NCBI GenBank assembly: GCA_010093705.1
Contig: MU006096.1
Coordinates: forward strand, 1,173,908-1,237,907
Length of the DNA stretch: 64,000 nt
Origin: Patellaria atrata CBS 101060
Taxonomy: Eukaryota; Ascomycota; Dothideomycetes; Patellariales; Patellariaceae
Reading direction: 5' to 3'
Part shown: positions 45,604-55,180 of the stretch, piece after piece
Layout: every line of letters starts with the position of its first letter
How positions within the stretch are numbered: position 1 is the first letter of the stretch
Translations under genes and position numbers: made by a program
The notes under the pieces: model-generated
What the model saw: only the letters and a program-made list of their open reading frames with translations
Database searches by the model: none
What the model was told of the DNA's origin: nothing

Positions 45604-47399
45604 ATGCCTCGATTCTCCTACCGCAGTCTAGCATACACATTATCAACAGTCACAATCGCAGTACTAGCCGCATACTTTCACCATCCCACTAACCCAGTCT
45701 ACTGCTACGACTCTATAAAGACGCTCAACAAGACCGTCCCAAGCGCCCAATGTTTCGAAGTCTCGCCCTCGGGCACGTTCACTCGTGTCTGGAGCTCCAA
45801 TCTATGGCGTACTGCACGAAGTGGTCATGTTATCCCGGGTCTCTGGGACGGACACGGGCATATCATGCAGTATGGCGAGTTGCTGCACTCGGTCGACATC
45901 TTCGGCTCCCAGTCGATGGAAGAGGTGTTGGAGCGGGTGCGGACCTATGCGAACGAGAATCCTCATGCGGGGACTGAGGAGGAGTGGCTTAGAGGCGTGG
46001 GATGGGATCAGGCTGCTTTTGGGGGACAGATGCCTATAGCTGTATGTTTCTATGTCAATTATATCTTAGGTGTAAGAGTTCAGCTTGATAACATAGTATA
46101 GGATGATCTCGCTTCTATCTCTGAGCTGCGAGGTAAATACATCATGCTCGACCGCGTTGATGTACACTGTATATGGGTCTCGCAAGCGGTCCTCAATCTT
46201 CTTCCCCACCCCGTGAAGGATGTGCCTGGAGGAGAGATCATCGGCGAAGGCGTCTTCTGCGACAATGCCATGGATCTGGTCTTGAAGTTCTGGCCCAAGC
46301 CCGGTTACGATAGCAGGGTGAAGATGCTCAGGAGCGCGATGAGAGCGCTGAACAAAGTCGGGCTGGTGGGAGTCCACGATGCTGGGATCACCGACCCTAC
46401 GTTTCGCCTCTATGAGGATAGAGTGAGCACCGTCGGCTGGACGCTAAGGGTCTATGCGATGCTGGAGTGCGAGAAACGGAATACATTCTGCCACCCGGAG
46501 CTGAAGAGAGTTGACGACAACGATATGTTCCGTGTTCGGAGCGTAAAGCTATTCGCTGGTGAATATCCTCATGTTGATCCCTTAAATCCGAGCTATCTAC
46601 TAACGAGATGCCAGACGGTGCTTTAGGTAGCTGGGGCAGCGCGCTCATAGACCCCTATTCCGACCGCCCGGATACCACAGGCTCCCTTCTCGTCAACGAC
46701 TCAACCATGGAATCAGTCGCCGTGGCGTGGGCAGAGGCGGGATACCAAGTCAACATCCACGCCATCGGCGACCTCGCCAACCGCGTCGCAATCAATGCCG
46801 TGGTGGCCGCGCTCAGAAAGCTCTGCCCGACCGAATCTCTCTGGCACTGCCAGCACTTCCGACGCTTCCGCATCGAGCACGCGCAGATACTCCACCCCGA
46901 GGAACAAGCACGGATGCACGCCATCGGAATCATACCGTCCATTCAGCCCACACACGCCACATCGGATATGTACTATGCGGCCGATCGTCTAGGCGAAGAA
47001 CGGACTGCCGAAGAAGCGTATAGGATGCGCTCACTCCTTCCCCTCTCCCCAGTCCTCGGCAGTGACTTCCCGGTTGAACCTCCGAGTCCCTTTGCGGGTA
47101 TCTATGCGGCTGTTACGCGCCGTGATCCCAAGACCGGGAAAGGGAGAGACGGAGGCCATAAGGGGTGGCATCTTAGCGAGACTTTGACTTTAGAACAGGC
47201 GCTCCGTGGCTTTACAACTGCACCGGCGAGAGCGGCGTTTTGGGAAGGGAAAGCAGGAGTGATCAGGGAAGGTGCGTTTGCTGATTGGGTGGTGTTGGAT
47301 AAGAAGATCGATGATATGGATATCGAGGAATTCCGTGATTTGAGAGTGAAGGAGACGTGGGTTGCGGGGAAGAGAGTATATGCACGAGATGAGGATTGA
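45604..47399 (+). CDS. Amidohydrolase family 3 protein, membrane-anchored
   Basis: Exons 45604-46041, 46102-46558 and 46615-47399 give 559 residues. Intron 2 has a perfect TACTAAC branch site and an acceptor in ATGCCAG. Joins rebuild IA-DDLASI and KLFADGALGSWGSAL. The protein is a YtcJ-like metal-dependent hydrolase: the metal motif GLWDGHGHIMQYG near residue 85, VHDAGITD, IHAIGDLANR, RIEHAQILHPEE, QPTHATSDM and LGSDFPVEPPSPF. The first 30 residues carry one hydrophobic helix (signal anchor). Substrate is not evident; relatives act on amides or cyclic compounds. I used the ATG at 45604 and not an upstream GTG. Confidence 0.9.
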
Positions 47400-47634
47400 A
47401 CAGGTCCACAAAGACAAGGGGGTATAAAAGTTACACTGAATTGAGGGCGACCCGACAAAAGTCAGGACAATCGCAAGCTTAACTTTCGACGCTAGGTCGA
47501 CAGTACGTTCGTCGATAGAAGCGTCTACAAGACAGGATTAGTAATAGCTATTACCCCTTAAGATAATCAGGAACGTTGTAGATAAGCCGATATTATACGA
47601 CTCATAAATAGATCGAAGGTATTATCCCACCCGT

Positions 47635-50031
47635 CTACCCAAGATTAAACTCTCCCGCAGCACCCATATGTTCCTTCATCTTCGCTCTCATCCTCCTAAT
47701 CGCATCTCCAACATCCGTCGTAGCAGGAACATCCAAATCCGCAGCACCACCACTCACACCTCCTTCCCTCTTCCTCTTCCCGCTCTCCCTCGCAGCAGCA
47801 CTCTTCCGCTCAGCCTTCGTTTTCCCCACATCCTCATTCCCAGGCCTCATCCCAGGCACCCTGATACTCCCCGGTTTATCCCTCAACCCGAACGTCTTAG
47901 CCCAGTGACCCAAATGCAGGGTTTTGATATTGAACATATGCCGCTCGGCGGCAACATGAGTCGCATAGGCCCTGATATGACTCTGATAGGCCCTCCGCGC
48001 CATCTCTAGATACTTCGGACTCTCGAGGGTCCAGCGCTCGACGTCGAGCTGAAATGCCGTCGCGCGGTCCTGCCATCCCTTGATCGTGGCGCCCTGTCCT
48101 GCTCCGGTCCCGAAGCCCTTCTTCAGGATTTCATCTGCGTCGTGCCGGATAAGCCCCTTTCCGCCATCGTGCCGTCCTTCCTTCAAGATGCTGACGTACC
48201 CCTCTTCATCCCCAGGTTGGAGGAAGATTAAGGCCCGGCCATCGCGCCCGGCTCGTGCTGTGCGACCGATGCGGTGCAAGTGGTCTTCCTTGCTGAATGG
48301 GGGGTCGTATTCGATGACGAAGTCGACGTTGGGTAAATCGAGACCGCGGGAGGCGACATCGGTGCAGACTAGTAGGGCAGGAGTCTTGAAATTCGTGAAA
48401 GCCGCAAGGGTTGAGGTGCGAGTTGCTTGAGGGAGGGAACCATGGAGTCTGAACACAGTGACTGGGTTTTGCGGGGTGGAGATTAAGGTTGCTAGGGATT
48501 GGGTGGTGTTGGTGGTTGTGTCCTTTGTAGAGGCAGGTTTTGCTTGTACTTTTTGTATCGATTTCTGCTCGGTAGATGGTTCCTCTTTTCCGGTTAGTTT
48601 CAATTTTTGTTCGACTGATTCCTCCTTTTGAACTACGGGATCTTTTTCATGTGCTTTCAAACCACGGCTAAGAACCTCGTAGTGAAAATCGACGGAATCT
48701 GCACACGATAAGAATAGTATAGACTTCATAACTGAACCTTTTCGTGCAAACGTTCGTTTCAGGAGGCCAACCAAGGTAACTAATCGCTGCTTTGCAGGTA
48801 CAATAGCATATGATTGTTTCAACTGGGCCGGGGCTGAGAAAACCTTTTCCTTCTCCTCACCATCCTCTTCTCCCTCAGTCCGATCTTTAGGATCAACATG
48901 AAAATGGACTGCATCTTTAAGACTGATTTCCCCTAATCGCTGCACATCCATCTTCATAGTTGCGGAGCACAGCACCGTAGTTCTTCTACTAGGTAGTCCG
49001 GGGATCTTGCTGCTATTCTTTTGCACTTTCATTCGAAGATTAAGGTTGCTTACAATCTTTTGAATTTCCTGTTCAAATCCAAGTTCCATGAGACGATCGC
49101 CCTCGTCGAGAATTAGCCAACGTACATTACTAACATCCAATGCTTCAGTATTGCTGAGATGGTCTGCTAGACGTCCAGGGGTCGCTACAAGTATATTCAA
49201 CCCCTTTCTTAGCCGCGCCTTTTCCGACTTCTTCTTCTCTCCACCCAAAACAGTCCCGGCAACGATCCAGTGGGCGCATCTGAGAAGATTTTCAAGAACT
49301 ACAGATATCTGCTTGCTGAGTTCGCGCGTCGGGGCCAGTATGATTGCAAATAGGCCCGAGTGACGATCCACAGCATAGGGCTCATCTTTGTCACTTGCAC
49401 TCTTGATCCTCGCTGATAAGTCCATGAGCCTCTGAACGAGTGGTAAGAGATACGCCAATGTTTTCCCAGAACCAGTCTCCGCCTGCATGAAAGCGTCGGA
49501 ATCCGATTTGAGCAAGTGGGTTACGGCAGCCTTCTGAATACCGGTGGGAGCTTTCAAGTCCATTTTCTTCATGAGGTGGCTAGCGAGGACTGGAGACAAT
49601 CCTAAAGACGTAAATGTTTCCAGCTCACCAGACAAAGGCGCATTCGTCGGCTGCACAGGATCACCATCTTCAGGTTCCACTTCTCGCTGTACGGTAGACT
49701 GCGGGTTGTAGGTAAACAGAGACGATATGATCTGTTTTGGGGGACCCTTAGGAGGTACTCTGGATCTGGTTGTAGAATCCCCATTGTATTCCAACCTCGC
49801 TCGTTTGGCGCCTCTCGCAGCTCCTTCTCTTTCTATATTAATATGGTTCGGATTGTTTTCGTCTTGCTTAGATCGCCGAGGAAGAGGTACTCCTAAGACC
49901 TTCGACTGCCTGTGTAGCGCTGCTCTTTTAGCTGACAGTCTATCTTTCCAATGTCCTCCCTTGAAAGAGGGTAAAGGAGCCGCCAGACCTTCTCCAACAG
50001 AAAAGTTAAGTAGCATGCCATCATCGGCCAT
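47635..50031 (-). CDS. DBP7: ATP-dependent RNA helicase DBP7 (DEAD-box)
   Basis: Single-exon 798-residue protein. Dbp7 is a nucleolar helicase for 60S ribosome assembly. The helicase core begins near residue 135 with a Q-motif region (PTGIQKAA), then Walker A AETGSGKT, PTRELSKQ, TPGRLADHL, DEGD (the Dbp7-type variant of DEAD), SAT, DVASRGLDLPNVD and HRIGRTARAGRDG. A Lys/Gln/Thr-rich insert (about 470-530) splits the second RecA domain, a feature of this family. The C-terminus has AKTFGLRDKPG and a Lys/Arg/Gly-rich tail. It shares a short divergent promoter with pantothenate synthetase. Confidence 0.95.
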   Translation of the reverse strand: MADDGMLLNFSVGEGLAAPLPSFKGGHWKDRLSAKRAALHRQSKVLGVPLPRRSKQDENNPNHINIEREGAARGAKRARLEYNGDSTTRSRVPPKGPPKQIISSLFTYNPQSTVQREVEPEDGDPVQPTNAPLSGELETFTSLGLSPVLASHLMKKMDLKAPTGIQKAAVTHLLKSDSDAFMQAETGSGKTLAYLLPLVQRLMDLSARIKSASDKDEPYAVDRHSGLFAIILAPTRELSKQISVVLENLLRCAHWIVAGTVLGGEKKKSEKARLRKGLNILVATPGRLADHLSNTEALDVSNVRWLILDEGDRLMELGFEQEIQKIVSNLNLRMKVQKNSSKIPGLPSRRTTVLCSATMKMDVQRLGEISLKDAVHFHVDPKDRTEGEEDGEEKEKVFSAPAQLKQSYAIVPAKQRLVTLVGLLKRTFARKGSVMKSILFLSCADSVDFHYEVLSRGLKAHEKDPVVQKEESVEQKLKLTGKEEPSTEQKSIQKVQAKPASTKDTTTNTTQSLATLISTPQNPVTVFRLHGSLPQATRTSTLAAFTNFKTPALLVCTDVASRGLDLPNVDFVIEYDPPFSKEDHLHRIGRTARAGRDGRALIFLQPGDEEGYVSILKEGRHDGGKGLIRHDADEILKKGFGTGAGQGATIKGWQDRATAFQLDVERWTLESPKYLEMARRAYQSHIRAYATHVAAERHMFNIKTLHLGHWAKTFGLRDKPGSIRVPGMRPGNEDVGKTKAERKSAAARESGKRKREGGVSGGAADLDVPATTDVGDAIRRMRAKMKEHMGAAGEFNLG

Positions 50032-50343
50032 TTTGGCGTGAAAAGCAATCTTACAGTGTTGTGTACAAAATGCTTCAGGATGTAAGCCAAGATTTCAAGG
50101 TCCCAGATTTTTTGGAGGCACAAAGGCGGAGTTCTGCGGCAGAATTATTTCGTCGGGTCTTCATTCTACGCAGCAGATATCATCCCAACTTCCTCACTAC
50201 AACTTTACCAGCCCACCGCGCCTCAACATGGAGACTATACCGCTCAGAAGTCGCATGGAAGCATCTTTTACATCTTTCATTACATAACCCCACTCTATAA
50301 TCTTTCGATTCAACCCCATCTTCAAATAACTGCAGTCGAGGGC
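50032..50343. other. Divergent promoter region DBP7 / pantothenate synthetase
   Basis: About 310 bp between divergent starts. A plus-strand frame of 79 residues at 50061-50300 runs through it, but it lacks similarity and would sit inside both promoters, so I do not call it. Confidence 0.45.
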
Positions 50344-51487
50344 ATGGCTCGCAAGCTCCGACTATTCTCGGGTAAACAATTTCTCACTACATATCTCATC
50401 GTCACGTATTAACCCCAATCGCACAGTCGCATCGAGACGTCTATTCTCCACATCGTCCACCGCACACAGTATGGCCTCCCCATTCAAGATCTTCCGCGAC
50501 GTTGCTCCCCTCCGCAGCTACCGACACGCACAACTCCTCGCCAACCGCACCGTCGGGCTCGTCCCAACGATGGGCGCTCTGCACGACGGCCACCTCTCCC
50601 TCGCCCGCCAAGCGGCATACGAGAACGACGAAGTCGTTGTCAGCATCTACGTGAACCCGACCCAGTTCGGCGTCAATGAGGACCTGGATGCCTACCCCCG
50701 AACCTGGGACACGGACATCGGGATGCTGAAAGCGCTGAACGCGGAGCTCCGCAAAGACGGCGCGAGGGGCCAGATCAAAGCGATATTCGCGCCGACGACA
50801 AAGGTCATGTATCCGACCCTGCCGCCGAGCTCCGAGATAGCGGGTGACGGCTCCTTCGTGGTGATCACGCCGATCGGGAATATCCTCGAGGGCGCGTCGA
50901 GACCGGTCTTCTTCCGCGGCGTGGCGACCGTTTGCATGAAACTGTTTAACGTCATTCGGCCCGATACGGCGTATTTCGGCCAGAAGGATGTCCAGCAGAC
51001 GGTCGTGATCAAGCGGATGGTGAAGGATTTTCACCTGGGCGTCGACATTCGTATTGGGCCAACGAGGAGGGAGCAGGATGGTTTGGCTATGAGCTCTAGG
51101 AATGTCTACTTGGGGACGAGGAGACGAGCCGTCGCTCCTATTCTATCCCAGGCCTTGCGGAAAGCGGAAGAGCAGTACGCTCAGGGTAAGAAGTTGAGAG
51201 CGGATGTTTTGTGGCATGCGAACGAATCCATGGATCGCAAAGCCGGGGAGCAGGACGAGCTCCCTCCGGCGCAAAGAGCTAGGTTCTTCGTCGATTATAT
51301 CTCTTTGGCTGATCCGGAGACGATGGAAGAGGTGGATGAGGTAGATGAAGCCAAAGGCGCGATCCTGAGCGGAGCGATCAAAATGCAACCGGTGGAGGAA
51401 CCGCAAGAGGGGGAGGATTGCGGCCTTGGTGGTGGACAGGGGACGGTTAGACTTATTGATAATATCATATTAAGTCCTACGCGGTAG
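50344..51487 (+). CDS. PAN6: Pantothenate synthetase with apparent mitochondrial leader
   Basis: Exons 50344-50371 and 50427-51487 give 362 residues. The enzyme joins pantoate and beta-alanine with ATP to make pantothenate. The catalytic signatures are VPTMGALHDGHLSLARQA, YVNPTQFGVNEDLDAYPR, YFGQKDVQQ and MSSRNVYL. The first exon encodes MARKLRLFS; after a 55-nt intron (GTAAAC to ACAG) follow VASRRLFSTSSTAHS and then MASPFKIF, an internal ATG at 50471. The extra 29 residues are Arg/Ser-rich without acids, like a mitochondrial presequence. Initiation at 50471 would give a cytosolic form of 333-338 residues. The intron and leader are my inference; the enzyme call is firm. Confidence 0.92.
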
Positions 51488-52116
51488 TCGTCTATTTAGA
51501 AATTTGTTTCAATATATGCACGGTAAATATCTGACATTTCGCTTCTATCTTCGTTCACGTTGCTGTCCTATGTTTTACCTACCAATCCTCAACTACCATT
51601 TCAAACTAGGAAATAACCGAATCTCCGTTAAGATATCATGTACGGTCAATGAAACGGTGTGAACGTGTCAGATGGTGAGGAGTGGACTGTGAGGGAAGTG
51701 AAAGGCACAGCGGCAGCACAACCGGGGTACGGGATGCGGTAGCTGTACAAGAGTTGGTAGCTATAAAGTAAGAGTGAACTGTACAGGAGCCTGTAGTTAT
51801 GTGGAATTTAGTAGCTGTACATGAATGGTAGCTGTACAGGCAGAAGTGAACTGTCAAGAGTCGGTAGCTGTACAGCGGGAGTGAACTGTGCAACGGGAGT
51901 GAGCTGTACAGCAGAGGTGGACTGTACAGCAGGAGTGAACGGTACTGGCCGCGTCTACCTTCATAGGAAGATCAAACTGTACGTGACATGGCGATATCAT
52001 TCTTCTTCCACCCACTAATCACTAGACACTACTCCGGCTTGAACAAAAAACAATCTATAACATACTCACTCCTCAAGAAGAGAAACGCCCACCCCACCCA
52101 TTCTACCCACCTCCCT
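51488..52116. other. Convergent 3' region with a minisatellite
   Basis: About 630 bp between the convergent pantothenate synthetase and oxalate decarboxylase genes. Most of it is a degenerate minisatellite, listed separately. No gene. Confidence 0.5.
51739..51955. repeat. Degenerate 18-24 bp minisatellite
   Basis: Variants of GTAGCTGTACAG and GGAGTGAACTGTACAGCA recur about ten times. The right end is the most regular: four 18-bp units in a row from about 51877 to 51948. A possible frame over it would read repeated (S/N/D)CTAGV hexamers, but an equally open frame on the other strand and the lack of any signal argue that it is noncoding. Confidence 0.7.
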
Positions 52117-53696
52117 CTATCCCTGCACAATGAAAGGTTTCTCCTTAGGAAACTTACTCACCGTCTCCGGGCTCAAGTTCAATGTATCGATGACGACCTG
52201 AGGCGGCGTAAGACCCAACCACTGACCAAGCGAGATATCTACCCAAACATCAGTATCCCAAACAGTCCAAACCGACATCGAAAGGGGATAAGATAGGTAA
52301 AGACATACCGGAGAACCTGTCCGCCTGCAACACCTCCAAAAAAACCAGATCCTCGTCCCCAACATTCTCGATGTAGTGGCTGTTGCTCTGGGGGAAATAT
52401 CCCACATCGCCCGGGAGATAGTCGAACGTCGTTGCGGTCCTGGGCGGCGTGAAGAGCGTCGCCCTGCCTTTGCCGCTCAGGAAGAACGTCCACTCGTCCG
52501 AAGCGGGGTGCCAGTGAATCTCGCGCATGGCGCCGGGATGCACGGTCACCAGCGCGGCCGCGAAGTTCGACGCGATGGGGAACGTAACCGGATCGACGAT
52601 CTTGATACTGCCGCCTTCGACACGGTGGGCGGGCTGCTCGGACCAGTGGAACGAATAGCTGTCCCTCGGCGTGATCGGGCCGGTGGAGGAAGTGACGTTC
52701 TGCTCGCTGATGTTGTGGGGAGCGGGCGTGCCGGGGAAGATGAAAAGTTCGCCGGCGGGGATGTCTTGGAAGGCGGAGATGTCGACGGAGAGGTCCTTGG
52801 CGAGGACTTCGCGAGGGTGGTGCGCCATGATTTCCGTGATGAGGAAAGTGTTGTCTTCGGAGAAGTCGCCGTCGTCGAAGACGAGCATGAATTCGGCGCC
52901 GCCGTCGAGGGCTTGGATCGAGTGCGGGACGCCGGGTGGGAAGAACCAGACGTCACCTTTGCTCACGTCGTCGATGAAGCTCTCGCCTTCTTCGTTAATC
53001 GCCTGAGAGGATAATCAGTAAACAGTTTTCATGTTGACTGGGCATTAAAGTCAACTGACAGCAATTCTCACGGTCCCATTCAGCATAAGCGCCCACTCTC
53101 CCGCAACATGCCAATGCAGCTCACGGTAAGCACCAGGCTCGAGTCTCATATCCACACCCGCCATTGCCTTAGCATCCGGCATGACTTGACTGAATTCGAA
53201 ATTCCGTGAGCTCGTATCCCGCAATTCTGATCAGTGATGTTGCTTACGTATTTTCCTGTCGAGACCATCCTGCGCGGTCAATACCAGCCTTCACGTGAGA
53301 GAGCCCCATGGGCCATTGAGCGTTGATGGTCTGGCCGTGATCCGTACCAGGTGGAGCAAGTTTATCAGGGTTGAGTCTACTATATTCAGGAGTTTGAGGA
53401 CCCGGATCGGTTCCTCCCCTACTTCCACGGATAGGTTGAGGATTCTCAATATCCTCAAAGTTCAAATACTGTCCGATATTGGCATCCGCGGTTTGCCCAG
53501 GTGCAAACTCAAACTCAATATCATCGGTATCTTCGTTAGTTAGGGTATTTGTTGGGTTATATCCGACGAGAGCAGTGGACCCTCTGAAGGGAGGGTTGTC
53601 ACCATCTTGCCTACGTTCCGGAGATGTTCTTGTGGGAGCACCATGGACAAAAGTGGAAGAGACAATCACGCCCAATGCGAAAATCTTAAGCAACAT
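52117..53696 (-). CDS. Secreted oxalate decarboxylase (bicupin)
   Basis: Exons 53248-53696, 53060-53189, 52309-53002 and 52117-52238 give 464 residues; introns of 58, 57 and 70 nt are canonical. The enzyme splits oxalate to formate and CO2 with manganese; fungi use it to control their own oxalic acid and pH. A signal peptide of about 18 residues ends near VHGAPT and a Kex2-like site SPERR follows. Cupin 1 has RELHWHVAGEWALMLNG and PPGVPHSIQ; cupin 2 has REIHWHPASDEWTFFLSG and PQSNSHYIEN, so both metal sites keep their His and Glu ligands. I used the ATG at 53696, which puts the hydrophobic leader first. Oxalate oxidase activity is less likely given the bicupin length. Confidence 0.94.
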
Positions 53697-55180
53697 TTTC
53701 ACAAGAATCGTATTCCAAGGCAAATGCAGAGAAGACTAGAGAATTGATAGGCAAGAGATTGAGACTGAAGAGATCTCGAAAGACTATAAGTATTATAATG
53801 GAACGATTACTTAATCAGGTATATATGGTATTTATTTTGAGGCGTTTTGACAGTCGTCCCTGTGACCATCTAATGTTGACGAAGCTTTCCGAGGATCCCC
53901 AGATAGAAAGACCATGCCGGTGATGTCTTCATTTTGCTGACGGCATAGTATGGTTCTGGAAAATGACCCTTGCACGGGTCGTCCCGCATTCAAGCTTACC
54001 CTACCTAGTCTAGCGGTCTGATACTACATGTACAAGCACAGATACCTTACATACGTTCCAAAAATTGTACACTGAGTAGTGAGACAAGGCATGGGGTGAG
54101 ACTAAGGAAGACGCACGTATGATAGGATACGATGATTTGCTACCGTCTGAACTTAGGGATTATCCTTTCAAATGTAATACATGCCACTCATCACACAAAG
54201 CCGTGACTGGATGGCATAACGAAGCCGCCAAAGCCGTCCAACTCGCATGGTCAGACTTCAAAACGGACCTAAACTAGTCGAAAAGTCCTCTTAGCTCTGA
54301 CGTGGAGGCGATACTGAGATCTGAGTTGCATGTGGCGCTTTAATAGATCCATAGGGCTGTATTACTCGTGAAATTGCCAGATGGGAGTGACCTTAGGTGG
54401 TGAACAACGTTACGGTGTGAATGTATGAAGCAAAGGCCCATGCAAACCAAAACCGGGAATAAGACCAGTTACTCACTCTTGCTCATCTGGCTACATCAAT
54501 TGAAAGAACAACCCGAACCAGGCATCAATCCGATCCTAGAATGACATACTTAATGCCAGATACAGTATGTATGTAGGCTTGTAAAGATGTTGACGGTAAG
54601 GATTTGATGTGAGCTATTACACAAATCTGTTTCCTGATTCTGTGCCTTCACAGGGGACCCGATCTCTCTACGCGTTCATGATGTCGCATTAATCTTGAGA
54701 TCAGGCAGTGGGGGAGAGCAGGAAGAGGGGCACGACCGGGTTCCGAGACCGGGGTGTAGAACTATCCTCCGTCCATGATCTTTATTGAAGTCAGTATGAC
54801 AGAAGCCGGAAGAGTGCTGACGGATGTCATTATTCTCGCCTTGAAAGTTTTCAGCATCAGTGCATCATGGGATAATGCTGACTGTTCGTTCAATCGGTAG
54901 TTGCTGGGTCAAAATAAGCGTTCTCAAGCCTTCCGATCTCTTGGCTTTCTAGCCATTTTCCGTGCTTGCGTGGAATATTTCCGCCACTCCTCATCCCCTG
55001 CATGCTATCTACTTCCGCAACTCAGTATAATCCTATCCAATAGTTTGTTAAACCTCACGTAGACGCCGGCGAACTTCAGGGGATATACAACCTTGTAGCG
55101 TTGTTGAACGGTCCCATGCTGCCATTGAATTCCTCCGCTTTAGAAGAATAACGATAGTTCTAGAGCGGCAATATTGATCC
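53697..55180. other. Gene-poor region upstream of oxalate decarboxylase
   Basis: About 1.5 kb. The right half is the 3' flank of the acyltransferase gene. Apart from one short open frame at 54119-54277, listed separately, I see nothing. The first part should hold the oxalate decarboxylase promoter. Confidence 0.45.
54119..54277 (+). CDS. Possible 52-residue protein with a CxxC motif
   Basis: An ATG-started frame of 53 codons encodes MIGYDDLLPSELRDY, then FKCNTCHSSHKAV and a helical, Ala-rich end (AAKAVQLAWSDFKTDL). The spacing of CNTCHSSH suggests half of a zinc site, and the codon use looks normal. It could be a small protein, the last exon of a larger decayed gene, or chance. No upstream exon was found. 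Confidence 0.25.
   Translation: MIGYDDLLPSELRDYPFKCNTCHSSHKAVTGWHNEAAKAVQLAWSDFKTDLN

Noticed and set aside
50061-50300. Plus-strand frame of 79 residues in the DBP7/PAN6 promoter
   Set aside because: It covers the shared promoter of two housekeeping genes and has no homologous look.
51821-52018. Cys-rich repeat frame over the minisatellite as a small secreted protein
   Set aside because: No signal peptide, and the repeat is open on both strands; it is better explained as noncoding repeat DNA.
52376-53014. Plus-strand frame of 212 residues opposite oxalate decarboxylase
   Set aside because: Gly/Val/Glu/Arg-rich antisense shadow of the real gene exon.
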